Assembly: GCA_023105745.1 (NCBI GenBank)
Contig: JALGQZ010000009.1
Coordinates: 7,315,937-7,379,936, forward strand
DNA from: Austropuccinia psidii
Taxonomy: Eukaryota > Basidiomycota > Pucciniomycetes > Pucciniales > Sphaerophragmiaceae
DNA: 64,000 bases
Direction of reading: 5' to 3'
Shown: positions 35,501-46,785 of the stretch, in pieces
Layout of the letters: each line of letters begins with the position of its first letter
Position numbering within the stretch: position 1 is the first letter of the stretch
The notes under the pieces: model-generated
Database searches by the model: none
Seen by the model: the letters and a program-made list of their open reading frames with translations, nothing else
Told to the model about the DNA's origin: nothing
Position numbers and translations under genes: made by a program

Positions 35501-37764
35501 CAAAGGATGTAGTTTTTGAAATAACCAAGGAAAGGAGGGATGCATATGAGAGGATCAAACATGAGCTCACAAATGCACCTGTGCTCATCTTTCCTGACTT
35601 TGAACTACCATTCAAGTTATATACAGATGCAGCATGCAGCCAAGGCTTAGCAGCAGCCCTTCACCAAAGACAAATTGTGGATGGTGAACCAAGAGAAGGT
35701 GTAATATGCTACATCTCCAGGCAGCTGAAAGATTCAGAAGCCAGGTATGGGGCCACCCAGACAGAATGTCTATGTCTAGTCTGGGCTCTGGAAAAACTCC
35801 ATTATTATTTGGAGGGTGCAGTCTTTGAAGTCTACACAGACTGCACAGCCTTGAAGTATTTACTAAACATGAAGACCACTAATAGACATATGCTGAGATG
35901 GCAAATAGCTATCCAGGAGTATAGAGGGAACATGACAATCATATAAAATGAAGGTAAAATCCATACCAATGCAGATGGCCTTAGCAGATGGCCACTGGAC
36001 AATGTCAAAAGAAATCCAGCTTATGACCCTGAAGTTGCAGCCAAAATTCCTATCCATTTTATGGAAATAAATAGGAAGAAAAACTTCAGATTCTCTGAAT
36101 GGGCACCAGGGAGTGGTACCCTTGACAGTGGAAACACTGATTCAGAAGGGACAGAAACCCCCATACTGGGAATAAGTTCCTCAGAACTGCACAATAAATT
36201 TTTCAATGCAGTACTGAAATCTTATGCTAAACACAAACAGTGTAGCATACTACTTCAACTCCTTCAACAAACATACAGGAGCCCAGAACTGGAAACCCAG
36301 CTGGAGGAACCGTGGTTGAGGGCCTATAAGGACAATAAATTTTTCCTTATAGATGGCCTGATTTATCACAGAGAAAAGCACACCAGTGCACTCACAGTGA
36401 TAGACAGAGACCACATCTCTTTAATCCTGCAGGAATGCCATGACTGCCCCTACATGGGACACATGAGTGAGGACAGGACTAAAGAGAGGGTAGCAAGCAC
36501 AGCTTGGTGGCCCAAATGGGAACAAGAGTTGAGTGAGTACATCAACACTTGTGAAATATGCCAAAAGGCAAATAGAAAACATGGGAAGAAGTATGGGTTA
36601 CTTCAACACATAGAAGAACCCAAACACCCATGGGAAACCATCAACATGGACTGGGTCACAGGACTTGTCCCAGGAGGCAAAGAAAACAACAATGCCTGCT
36701 TAATCATAGTTGATAGGTTCAGCAAGAGCATGAGGTGTCTACCATTCCATAAAGAGGACACAGCCATGGACACTGCTCTGTTATTTTGGAATAACATCAT
36801 ATCCACCTGTGTAGTCCCTAAAATCATAATTAGTGACAGGGACCCAAAATTCACATCTGAATTTTGGACCAACTTATATGACATGCTTGGAACCAAGCTT
36901 GCTTTTTCCACAGCTTACCATCCACAAACAGATGGCCTAGCTGAGAGGATGATCCAAATAATGGAGAACATCCTCAGGAGGTTCTGTGCCTATGGCATGG
37001 AATACAAGGACCATGAGGGATACACCCATGATTGGGTCACCCTCTTACCAGCAGTCCAACGGGCTTATAACACAAGCCAGCACTCTACCAAAGGAAAAAC
37101 ACCTGCACTGGTAGAGAAAGGGTGGAATCCCCTGTTACCTGTGAATCACTTGAAGAAAAATCTTCTGACCATCCACCCCACAGCCAAAGACTTCCATGAT
37201 ATGTGGAAGAAAGCCTGTGATACTGCTGCCAAATGCATAGCTGAGGCCAAAGAGTATAACAAGCAGAGGTGGGACAAATCACATATGGAACCTGACTTCA
37301 AGGAAGGGGACCAGGTGTTAGTGTCTACACTGAGCTTTAACAATCTCAAGGGACCCAAGAAAATGAGAGACTCATTTGTAGGGCCCTTCACTATCATTAA
37401 GTTGATAGGGAAGAATGCAGTAGAGGTCAAACTCACTGAGGAGTTCTCTAGGAAACACCCAGTCTTTCCAGTGAGTCTGGTCAAACCATACTTCCAAACA
37501 GAGGAGGATAAATTCCCCTCCAGGAAGAAAAACATCACTCCACCAGAAATAGTGGAAGTAGAAGACTCTCCTGGACCTGTGAGTAAAATCATCAGGGCCA
37601 GAAAAATCAGACTTAATGGGAAGGATCAAAGGCAATACCTAGTCAGATTCAAGAACCAGACAGCTGACAAAGACAAATGGTTGGCAGAGGATGCCATACC
37701 AGATGGGAACCTTCATTTAAGGAGATTCAGAGCCTCTAGGAGGACTGAACAGTCTCATCAATGA
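32557..37764 (+). pseudogene. R1 gag-pol, copy B (5'-truncated, inactivated)
   Basis: It lacks the N-terminal part of gag and has no LTR of its own upstream. The zinc knuckle is in frame here (CHNCGSTDHYANNC, about 33770-33815), showing that copy A lost two bases. TAA codons follow gag at 33884 and inside RT just after YIDDIIIY (about 35204, specific to this copy). The Asp-to-Tyr change in RT motif A (34991-34993), the TAA near 35252, the frameshift near 35285 and the TAA near 35944 are shared with copy A. Integrase and chromodomain are open from 36061 to 37764, where the natural stop is kept. No functional RT can be made from either copy. Confidence 0.88.
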
Positions 37765-39240
37765 TGAGCCTTTTTTGGAGGGAGGGTATGTTAGCCTGTG
37801 ACTCAAAACTAGAGCACAAGCATGACAGCCAAAATACCATAAACCAATGGTATAGCCAAAATACCACCAAAACATGGAGCTGAGCCAAATTAGCTCAAAA
37901 GGTATAAAAGGAAAGAGGAAACTCACCTCTTTCTGAAAATATAAGTCCCATCACCATAGGACCAAAAATAACAAAGTTATTCCTGCTCAAAGTAGTTGCT
38001 GAGCATAAACCTTAATTTTCACCTCTCATCTAAAAAATAGAAGAAGAGGCTCAACCCCATCAAATGGGTATTCAAAATGAATCTCTAAGCCAGGGCTATC
38101 TAATGGTACTAGCCAAACTGAGCTAGCACCAGTATTACTTGAGTTATGGTCAAATTCAGACCAAATAAGGGTGAACAAAACATTCACCTCTCATCTAACG
38201 TTTACAGTTTTAGTGTGAGATACCTAAAGTGGGGTCTTTTTGGAAAGAGCACAATCAGGGCTATCTGATGGTGTCATCCATTTCCTCATATCTTAACTAC
38301 AACAGAAGTTATTGGCCAAACAAGCTTAATACAGCTTTTTGCCCAAACCATGCCAATGTACAAAATACTTGTACATGGGATAACTTTGTCATATTTAATG
38401 ATAACCATGTCAAGTTGGGTACCATTGTGTAGAGCTCATACAGGGCTACACACTGAACCAATTTTGAGGTTGATATCTCAAGAATTGACAAAGTTATGGC
38501 TGTTTTAAGGTCAAAATCCCACCTGCTGTCATATACAGCCTTACTGTGAGCCTTAGAGGTAATTTCATATACCCAAAAGACCACAAATACAAAAATAACA
38601 TATCGATATAAATAAAATAAATTTATTTATATTATTAAACTAAAAATCAAAATATAAATATAAAATTATATTAAAAATAAAAAATTAATTACAATTTAAA
38701 AATAAAAATACATTAAATTTTGTAAGTATAAAATTACATTTATACTTGAAAAAATTGAGTAAAAATGAAATTTTAAAAAAATTGTGAACAAAATAAATAA
38801 AATTGGAAAAAAGTTAAATAAAAATTATTATAAATTTTTATCCAATAAATAAACACATAGAAATTATTTCACCATTGGATTCCTCATAAAAAATCAGGTG
38901 GGGTCACCTTTGAGTGAAATTCTTGTAACTCAACTCTAAATAAGCTTAAATTAAGTTTTTAGTATTTTCAATACAAAAGTTGAAAATCCTCATAACTTTA
39001 ATTTAATTCACACCACATGTGGTGTTAACCATCAATTTTTGTGCTAAAATTGAGGTGTTGTGTTTAGTTTAGAAGTTATGAGGAATTGAAGTATTTTCAA
39101 TTGAATTCAATTGAAATGTCAAAATGTGCGCGTGTATTACATAAGTGAACTTTGATTTACATATGAGGTGTCAATTATTACTGTATTGTAATGTACAATT
39201 CAATTGAATTACATATGTAAATTATAAGTATAATACATGA
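32557..39240 (+). repeat. Tandem duplication unit B (6684 bp)
   Basis: Second copy of the R1-gag to R3 segment, continuing at its right end into the intact remainder of R3 and the rest of the R1 3' LTR. Divergence from unit A is very low by eye, well below the roughly 2% between the R1 LTRs, so the duplication is the younger event. Confidence 0.93.
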
Positions 39241-40358
39241 TGAGGGATTAAAGGAAAAATAAATTGGAAAGATTAAATTTGGGGGGGAAAAGGAACTCCA
39301 GCTCTAAGGGGGAGCTAGACCCCCAAACTTCTTTCTGACAGGCGTGGGATGTCAAAATTCACGCAAAAGTTCATCACTGTTGGCCTGGAATTGAGTTACA
39401 GGGTTTTGATACCAACTGGGGTAGTTTTGGCTGTTGCCAAGAGGGTAAAACTACCCTTAAGATAAAAAAATCATAGTAAAAACAGTTTTAACTGGTTTCT
39501 ACGCCTCTTGCACACATTCTGACGTGTTTTGAGGGCTCTAGGCCTGGTATTGCTATAGTAATGGCTGATTTAAGGGTCTAAAATGGCTAAAAATGGCTAA
39601 AAATGGCTTAAACCAGCCCTTTTTTGGTCTAAACCAGGGTTCAATGATGCCATAATTGGCTTTTCTGTTGTCAGACTGTTTTTCACGACTGACAAGAGTA
39701 AATTTTACTTTTGGAGTAAGAGAATTGATGGCTACAAAAGAATGTCTTCTTTGCCCCACTTTTCTCTTCATGTTAGAATCTTTTCCTTTTATTAATTAGT
39801 TTAAAACTGTTAAACCAATCAATTAAAGATTCTAACCACCTCTTTTAAATCATTTTGAACCTTTTAACCACGTGAAAAAAATCATTATAATCATTGTTTG
39901 TAACTCTTATAATCATTTTTACCCCTGAACCACCCCAAAAGTGAATTAAAGCATCTTTCATCACTGTTAACTTTGTCACTTTGTTTCCAAATTCACTCTG
40001 GTCACTTTTGGGCGTGTTTTCTCTTTAATATTCTTTTTAAAGACTTTGTTCTTTAATTAATTTCCTGCAGTTCTTTGCTCAATTAATTCCAATTGAAATT
40101 GCTCTTGAAGAAATTTCTTTTGTAGACTTAAAATATCTCTTGTAGAGTATTTTTTGGATAAATTTTTATTGTTGGTAAAACAATAAATTTTTATAATATT
40201 ATTGTTTTATACTAATAAAGTCATAAACAATAAAATTGGCGTGTTTTCTCTTAAAAATAATATTCTTTACTATTTTTAATTGATTTTTACCTTATAAAAA
40301 TTTTGAGGACAGGAAAAGTACTTCATTTTTAATCAAAGTTTCATATCCACACCTTACA
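38545..40358 (-). mobile_element. R3 solo LTR (1814 bp) inside the R1 3' LTR
   Basis: Plus-strand ends are TGTGAGCC and CCTTACA, flanked by CTTAC at 38540-38544 and 40359-40363. Read on the minus strand it begins TGTAAGGT and ends GGCTCACA, matching the termini of the LTRs at 53975 and 60545. No internal region is present, so it is a solo LTR left by LTR-LTR recombination. The target is immediately beside the ATGGGATAATATCCCAT palindrome. Confidence 0.85.
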
Positions 40359-40539
40359 CTTACCATGGGATAATATCCCATAACCATGAATATGAGGTGT
40401 CAAATAGACAAAGAAGCATGTTTTTACTTCAATACCTCATATGTCAGTCAATACTGGGGTCCCATACAGTTTCTGTACAGCATTCTACGCATCATACACG
40501 TCAGAATCAGGCTGTGAGGTCCCCAGATGAAAACTTTCA

Positions 40540-40601
40540 CCCTGTATTGGTGAAAACCGCCCAGATGTGGTTTCAAAACCACATCTGAGCCCAATACAGG
40601 G
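40540..40601 (+). promoter_or_regulatory. Two-tier hairpin in the R1 3' LTR
   Basis: Same nested 11-bp and 12-bp perfect arms as at 10443-10504, unchanged despite about 2% divergence between the LTRs. Confidence 0.55.
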
Positions 40602-41045
40602 TATACAGGATGTTTGCAAACCACAAGCCTGTCATAGAGAGTGAAAAATCTTTACTTCCTCTACGTGGAAAGGTCTAGCAGCCTTTTCACCCCAATTTCA
40701 GGATAAAAGGAGGGCTTTTCACAGCCAAAATCCTCTCCTCATCCTGCTCTTGAATACCCTACGTAGTAAACTGTCAAAAAAAGTTTTACTCTTGGGTAAT
40801 AAACACGTATAATTATATATTTAATTATTGTAACTCTTATTATAGTAACCCAACTGGTAAGATTGCACCCTGGGTTCTCAATAGCACTCACCACCACTAT
40901 TATTCAATAGTAGAACCCCTTAAATTATATTATAATCATCTTTTAAATCAAATAACCTTATTTTAAATCAATTTTCTATGTGTCACAGTCATAATTTTGG
41001 TTGTAAATACCTTTATTACTACTTCAATATAGACTCAGCCTGACA

Positions 41046-41050
41046 GAAAC
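41046..41050. repeat. Target site duplication GAAAC of R1 (right)
   Basis: Pairs with 9506-9510. Confidence 0.9.
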
Positions 41051-41166
41051 AAAATAAAGACACTCTAGTGGGAAGTTTTTAAAAGTCTGGAAGAGAGTCG
41101 TGAAGAAAAAACATAATTAATATCGGAACATAATGTGGACAAAAGTTTTAAATGGGGGAGACTCAC

Positions 41167-41187
41167 AAGGTGGATAGAAGTGGGGTT
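41167..41187 (-). other. Candidate upstream mini-exon of the Zn2Cys6 gene
   Basis: On the minus strand, TTTCAG is followed by 21 bases (reading NPTSIHL) and a GTGAGT donor. Joined to the acceptor before 9410 it would add seven codons in phase in front of the first zinc-cluster cysteine. R1 would then sit in the intervening intron (about 216 bp before the insertion). Short, so uncertain. Confidence 0.35.
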
Positions 41188-43590
41188 CTGAAAGTATCAT
41201 CAGCAGGAAAAACAAAAAGGAAAAAGGGAGGGGAGTGGGTTTAGTGGAGTGGAAAGGCAGGAAGACCAAGGGGAATACGCACAAGGAGGAGAACAGCGGG
41301 TGAGCTTGAACAAAGTGGAGTGGGTGAGAAAGAAAGTGAAGGGCTTGTAGGGCAAAGATGGTCTTTTATACCATGGTGAAGCTGAGACGATTGCAGCAGT
41401 CACAGCAACCGCCAAAGTCTCAGCTTCAAGCCGGGTCAGGCCAATTGAGGCTCAGTCACAGCATTTGCTGCAACTGAGAAGGGAGATGCCTGTGTGAGTC
41501 AGAGGAACAAAGGGGTTCTGGATGAGTATTGCAAATGATTGAATTGTCTAGCTCAGTCAAATCCCCTTTGTTTCCTTAAATAGCCACCGAATCACCCAGG
41601 AGGGCTTTTTTGAGGCCCCTGTTGAATGTGCCTGGTGGGTGCACTGCCCAAGTTCCCCATGAAGAAAACACGTGGTGAATTTGGTTACAAGTGACCGTGG
41701 CAAGATTACTGGCCGTATGGCCTGGTGATAGTGTTTGAAAAAAGGGTCCGGGGGCTGTAGGACAAGTGAATACAGCGTGAGCTTGGCTTGACCCATTGCT
41801 CAGGTTTGCTTTTGGGTCAAGATTTAAATGCTCAGTCACTGAACATTTTAATTACACAGTTAGTGAGCTATTGATATAACAATATCAAATGCACCATGCT
41901 AAGCAATTGCTAGGTCATTTTTGTAAGCACACAATCTGAGCAGTTGGCACAGCATTGGATGACATTTCAGCCAGGTGCAGCATATCACATGCTTTGGTGA
42001 AGTGCTCCAAACTGAGCCTTCTGATGAACTATTGCAAAAATCCTTCAGACCATGACATGCTCAGCTTGCGTGTGCAAATTGGGTGAAACGCAATGCTAAG
42101 CATGTAGCACATGAACCACATGTATGTAAACAATTGGAAGGTGGATCCCAATTGGTAATATGCATGCTGGCGGGAGTGGTATTACTCAATCCTAATGTGT
42201 AAAGCCTAAATTGTATTACGCAGTACACCTTTTTAAGTGTATGCTGCGGGGCAGAGAAAAAGATGTACAACAATGTAACATGCAATCACGTCAAGCCATT
42301 GAGTCAAATTTCTCAACTGCATCCCTTTGATGCACCTTGTTGGAGAGCTCTGCCTAACTACGGCACAGATGCGGGTGTAATCCAAGTTAATGTAAGTGGG
42401 TCATAATGGGATGACTTATTATTTGGGTCATACAAAAATAGTGGATTCACTACAGTGCCATTGTCAGGGAAAACAATGACTGGCCCCGCTTGTTCATTGC
42501 ATGTGCTCATTGTTGGGCAGCCACACGCTTTCATACGCACCCCCCAATGGGTCATACGCAGGCAACTTTCACACGCCTGGAAGAAATTTTACTGCCAGTC
42601 TTCCGACCGCCTATTTTCTTGGTCGGGTGGTCAGCTTGACTGCAGACACTCACCCGCTTGCACATGGCAACCTGAGGCCAATCAGTGTGGATTTGCTTCA
42701 GCCTCATCTGCATTAGCCTAATCCCGGCCTATGATTGCTGAGGCTGGTTATGTTTGGGTGGGGATCTTCCACCATGGTTCATTTTCTGCACATTCTCACG
42801 CGCCCCACCCAAGTTGTGGCGCCTGGCTTGCAGCCAAAAAATCCCTTGGGCAGGTGGCGTCTTTTGCCGGAGTTTCTCACACGCATGAGGAAAATACCCT
42901 GATGCCAATCGGGGGGGATTAGTACCCGCCTCAAACGCAATAGGAGTGATTGTATATGTGGGTAACGGCTCACGGCGGGCGCCCCCTTTGATCATGCCAC
43001 ACATTCCCCCTGGAATCCCAGTGCGCATCAGTCAGCAAAACACTTCATGCAAAACCAAACTCATGTTTGGTGGCACACCACCAAGCATCTCTCACATGCC
43101 CACACACAAACATCCCCACAGTGAGATTTTCCTTTGAAACAGCCAACATTGCCCAGTAGGTCCCTTTACAAAAATCAACCTGGGGAAGATACGCTTATTG
43201 TTCACTGTCACACCAGAAAACATGGCTGCATGCCTCTAAGATGCCCCTCCACAATACGTTGCTACAACCCACCCAATTTTGTATATGCTAATGTCAACCT
43301 TGGTCCACCAAAGGTTGCGTAACTTGATTCAGATCCAGAAGTCATATTGGTGCACCCACATTCTTGCCACCTTGCCTTGATATATGCCCCAAGTCGGATA
43401 TGAAAATTATGAGCTCAAGAGGCCCATCTTCCTAAGAGCCATGCATGTAACCACAGGCCATCCCCCTTTGAGCCCATTTCTGCCTCTCATATAAGTTCCC
43501 CACCTGCGCTTATTGGTCTTCCTTCCCTTTAGCTACCCCTTCCCAATCATATAGTTTCCAACTGTCCCCAAATAATTTATAATAGCCATC
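41188..43590. other. Region of the DNA transposon without an assignable gene
   Basis: More GC-rich than its surroundings. Open frames occur on both strands but shift often and lack protein-like composition. From about 42500 to 43130 the words CACACGC, CATACGC and TCACGC recur irregularly, which suggests an eroded minisatellite similar to those at 1570 and 7040. Further 5' exons of the Zn2Cys6 gene may lie at 41200-41420 (minus). The last part should contain the SNF2 promoter. Confidence 0.4.
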
Positions 43591-46101
43591 ATGTCAACCC
43601 CTTCACAACCACTTTGCATTGGGATGATTAATATTTGTATTCAAATAAATGGTGATATAACCTTAAATCCTGATAATTCCCCATTAGCTTCTTAGATTAT
43701 CCTATGGCACAATCAACACAACATATTTGTATATCTCCCCGATCACCAGCATGCTATTGGCTCTCTCCCTGGAACCCTTTCCAAAACGTTGATACCATTC
43801 CTTGGGGAGCCACAAACTTTCATGCACTGTGGTCCTGGTGGGGAATGGATTGAAAATTTCCAATCCAATCCTACTCAATCATTATGTGTTGAGGGGGTAT
43901 TTATCACTGATCCAAATGATCTCTCCTCATCTCAGAAACCCAATCTCACGTCGATGTTCTTCACATGGTATCTGAACATTCTATTCATAATTGAAAACTT
44001 TCAAACAAAATATTTCAAGCTTAAAATGCCAAAAGAATATGACTGTAATACTCATAGTCAATGTCAAATCTTTACTCCCACATTTCCCACTGCAAACTTG
44101 ACGCCAGAATCATATCCTGCTGTGTTATCATTGACTTCCAAGCAAAAACTGATACAATTACCCAGTGGATCAGACCTCCCCATGATGACCCTGCCCCATT
44201 CAACGATTCAAACCCCCCTCCCCTCTCAGCAAAAGACCAGACTAGCTTTTCTCTGGGATCAAGAAATCCCCAATAGCCAATCAGCCCGTAACCTTTGGGC
44301 CACCTCACCGCCAGGATCCACTTTTAATGCCAGGCACATCATTACAAACAAGGTTGTTAGCTTATTTGAATCCCTTTTGACCAATACCCCTCTCGGAGGA
44401 CTGCTCGCGGATGATATGGGATTAGGTAAAACCATTCAGGCCATTGCTCTCATTGGTACCTCCAAATAGTGGTTGATTGCAAACCTGCATCACTCCACGC
44501 CCACCATGATCATCTGCCCCCCTTGCTTAATTACCAACTGGCAATCTGAAATATCCAAGCATGCTCAGGCTGGAGCGCTGCAAGCCAAAATCTACCATGG
44601 TCCCACTCGTCACTCATTATCCAAGGCCAACATCTTAAAATATGATATCATCATCACTTCTTACAATAATATCACAAAAGAATTTAAGCAAACCAATACC
44701 TCTACATCATTCATTTTTAAAATCAATTGGCATCATATAATTTTGGATGAATCACAGTGAGTGCCTGATCTTTAAATTATTCAAATTACATTTTATATCC
44801 AATAACCCTTCCCCCATCTTATAGCTATATTTGCTCTCAATACACTGCCACTCACCGTGCCATTAATAGCGTCCTTTCATCACGTCAAATATGTTTAACG
44901 GGCACACCTATTCACAACAGCATTTATGACCTTTTGGGCATAATATCATTCATCACCCAACCCCAGAGCTCAGATCAAGCTAACTGGTCACCATTCATTC
45001 TGAGTAGTCTTTCCAAAGGTAGCAAGGATATTTTGCACTTGGCATTGTGGAATTTAATTTTGCGCCGCACCAAAGCCACACATCTCAAAACTCTCCCAAC
45101 TATTAGCCATCATTATGAGCTGCTCCCACTCAACCCAACCATGCAGCAAGAATATTCCACATTATACAAAGAATTCCTATCATCCAAAAGCAAAGGACCA
45201 GGAGAATTCTTTATAAATATCAATAAGCTGCCAATATGTTGTAACCATCACATAATGCTTGACACAATGGCGGATGCAGATTTGGAAGACCACGAGGGCA
45301 GGAGCACTCAGGATAACTCCGCAACAATCACAAAGTATTGTGGATGTGGAAACATGCATGATGAGTAGTAAAATTGCACACCTACTACAAATCTTAATGA
45401 AGAAAAAACAATCAAAGTGTGGTCCAACCAAATTGGTGGTTTATACCCAATGGACCCAGTTTCTCAATTTGTGAGTTAATTCTAATATGCATCCATTACC
45501 AATTGAATTCATCTGACTGTTTTTGATTGTATAATTGGTATTGCACTTGCCCCTCACTCTATCCTTTCAGCACAAATTGATGGAACAATTACACCATGTG
45601 CGCAGGAGAAGGCACTTGAGAATTTCTTCAATAATCCTGAATGTGAAGTACTGATTGCATCCAGTGCCGCATCTAGAGCTGGCCTCAATATAACTTGTGC
45701 TAATATTGTCTATTTAATGGTGAGGGGCCCCCCAAAATTCTGCCCTTATTTTTGGACACTGACATCCAAATTTCCAGGATCCCAATTGGAACCCAGCCAT
45801 TGAGGCTCAGGCTGTTGATCGACTCCATCGTATTGGCCAACAACAACCTGTAAAGGTAATCCACTATATCACTCCTCATTCAGTTGAGGTCAACATGCAG
45901 AAGGTACCTTTCAAGCTCATCTTTCACCCTGATTGTATTAATATTCTGAAATCCTTCCTTATGGGTATGCCATATTCCAATCACCAAAAGGTCCAAGAAA
46001 AGAAAAAATCATTGACTGAAAGAGGCTTACTTATATTAAATAATTTGTGTTTTACAAAGTTGATAACTCCTGTTAACCCTGACCCAGGTCCACAATTATG
46101 A
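43591..46101 (+). pseudogene. SNF2-family ATP-dependent chromatin remodeller / helicase (degenerate)
   Basis: The start MSTPSQPL at 43591 is chosen because its frame runs, apart from a TAG at 43693, into the helicase. ATPase lobe: motif I LLADDMGLGKT about 44400; Ia MIICPPCLITNW about 44505; motif II ILDES-H across an intron (44757-44824, 68 bp) that splices in phase; motif III CLTGTPIHN about 44895; then LILRRTK. Second lobe: LVVYTQWTQF about 45435; intron 45471-45570; LIASSAASRAGLNITCAN about 45650; intron 45720-45777; and motif VI QAVDRLHRIGQ about 45808. A last intron is likely at 45904-45990, followed by an EKKKSL helix. Damage: TAG 43693, TAG 44467, a frameshift near 45340 and one base lost at the third donor. 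Members of this family slide or open nucleosomes. Its co-occurrence with a TET/JBP gene recalls kinetoplastid JBP2, where both domains are fused. Confidence 0.85.
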
Positions 46102-46785
46102 ACACCATGAGCTGGATCGAACTTCTTCAATATTTCCTCAATGAAAATGAGCAATAGAGTCTTATTTCTAAGGGAGACGGTGATACATTCCAATTAATAT
46201 TGTCTATATGCTAACATATTTAGAAAGTTGTCGTGTCTTTAAGGAATAATAATCAGATTGTATTACACCTGCACAAATAATTCACAAAATGTTAATTTGT
46301 AATGGTGCTATACATCAAGGCTGGCAAATCAGTACAAAGTCAGTCCATACTCATATGTTACATTATTCCCCTTAAGCAAGGATTTGCTGCTAGAAGGCTG
46401 AATCCATGTGTACTCTTCATGAAATTCTTAAAGCTATCAAATGCATCCCTTTTTATATATTTAGTTGCTCATTTTTCTAGGGTTTCAAATGTGAGTACGG
46501 CCTGACTTGGTACTGACTTGCCAGCCTTGCTATACATTTATATTACTAAGTTATTGCAGAGAATCACCATTTGGCCTAATAACTGGCTTGTCAAGTATTT
46601 TGATGGCGATAGTCTGCATCTTACTACAGCTCTTGAGCCAATCTTGATCAAATACCTGAAATGATAGGCCTTCCGGAATATCACCATCATCTGTCGAGCG
46701 TAATTCTGGCACTCTATCAATAGTTTTTTTTACCTTTTTTAATATGAATGCAAAACTCTATGTCCCAATCCATTTTTAATACCAA
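46102..46785. other. Shared 3' flank of the convergent SNF2 and cargo B genes, holding a MITE
   Basis: No coding sequence apart from the inverted-repeat element annotated separately at 46316-46528. Confidence 0.5.
46316..46528. mobile_element. MITE with 9-bp target duplication (Mutator-like size)
   Basis: Terminal inverted repeats of the form AAGGCTGGCAA-TCAGTAC-AAGTCAG (left from 46317, right ending 46528, about 90% match over 35 bp) flank a non-coding centre. GCTATACAT occurs directly outside both ends (46307-46315 and 46529-46537). Nine-base duplications are characteristic of Mutator-like elements. No transposase is present. Confidence 0.8.

Larger units (their letters stand above)
9511..41045 (+). 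mobile_element. R1: Ty3/gypsy chromovirus with nested insertions and an internal tandem duplication
   Basis: The element is bounded by 1438-bp LTRs (TGTCAG...CTGACA) and a GAAAC duplication. Removing the nested R2 (11372-24706), the solo LTR R3 (38545-40358) and one copy of the 6.68-kb tandem duplication leaves about 9.7 kb, a normal size for a gypsy element. Gene order is ORF1, gag, protease, RT, RNase H, integrase, chromodomain. The 5' LTR and the corresponding first 756 bp of the outer 3' LTR differ at about 16 sites by eye (about 2%). The element sits just upstream of the Zn2Cys6 gene's first recognised exon, probably in an intron. Confidence 0.92.
37789..41045 (+). repeat. R1 outer 3' LTR, split by R3
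   Basis: Segments 37789-38544 (756 bp) and 40364-41045 (682 bp) together make 1438 bp, exactly the 5' LTR length. The LTR begins TGTTAG after the purine tract and ends CAGCCTGACA, followed by the GAAAC duplication at 41046. Confidence 0.92.

Noticed and set aside
41200..41839. Minus-strand frames upstream of the Zn2Cys6 gene as separate genes
   Set aside because: No recognisable protein features. Parts may be 5' exons but no junction besides the 41187-41167 candidate could be supported.
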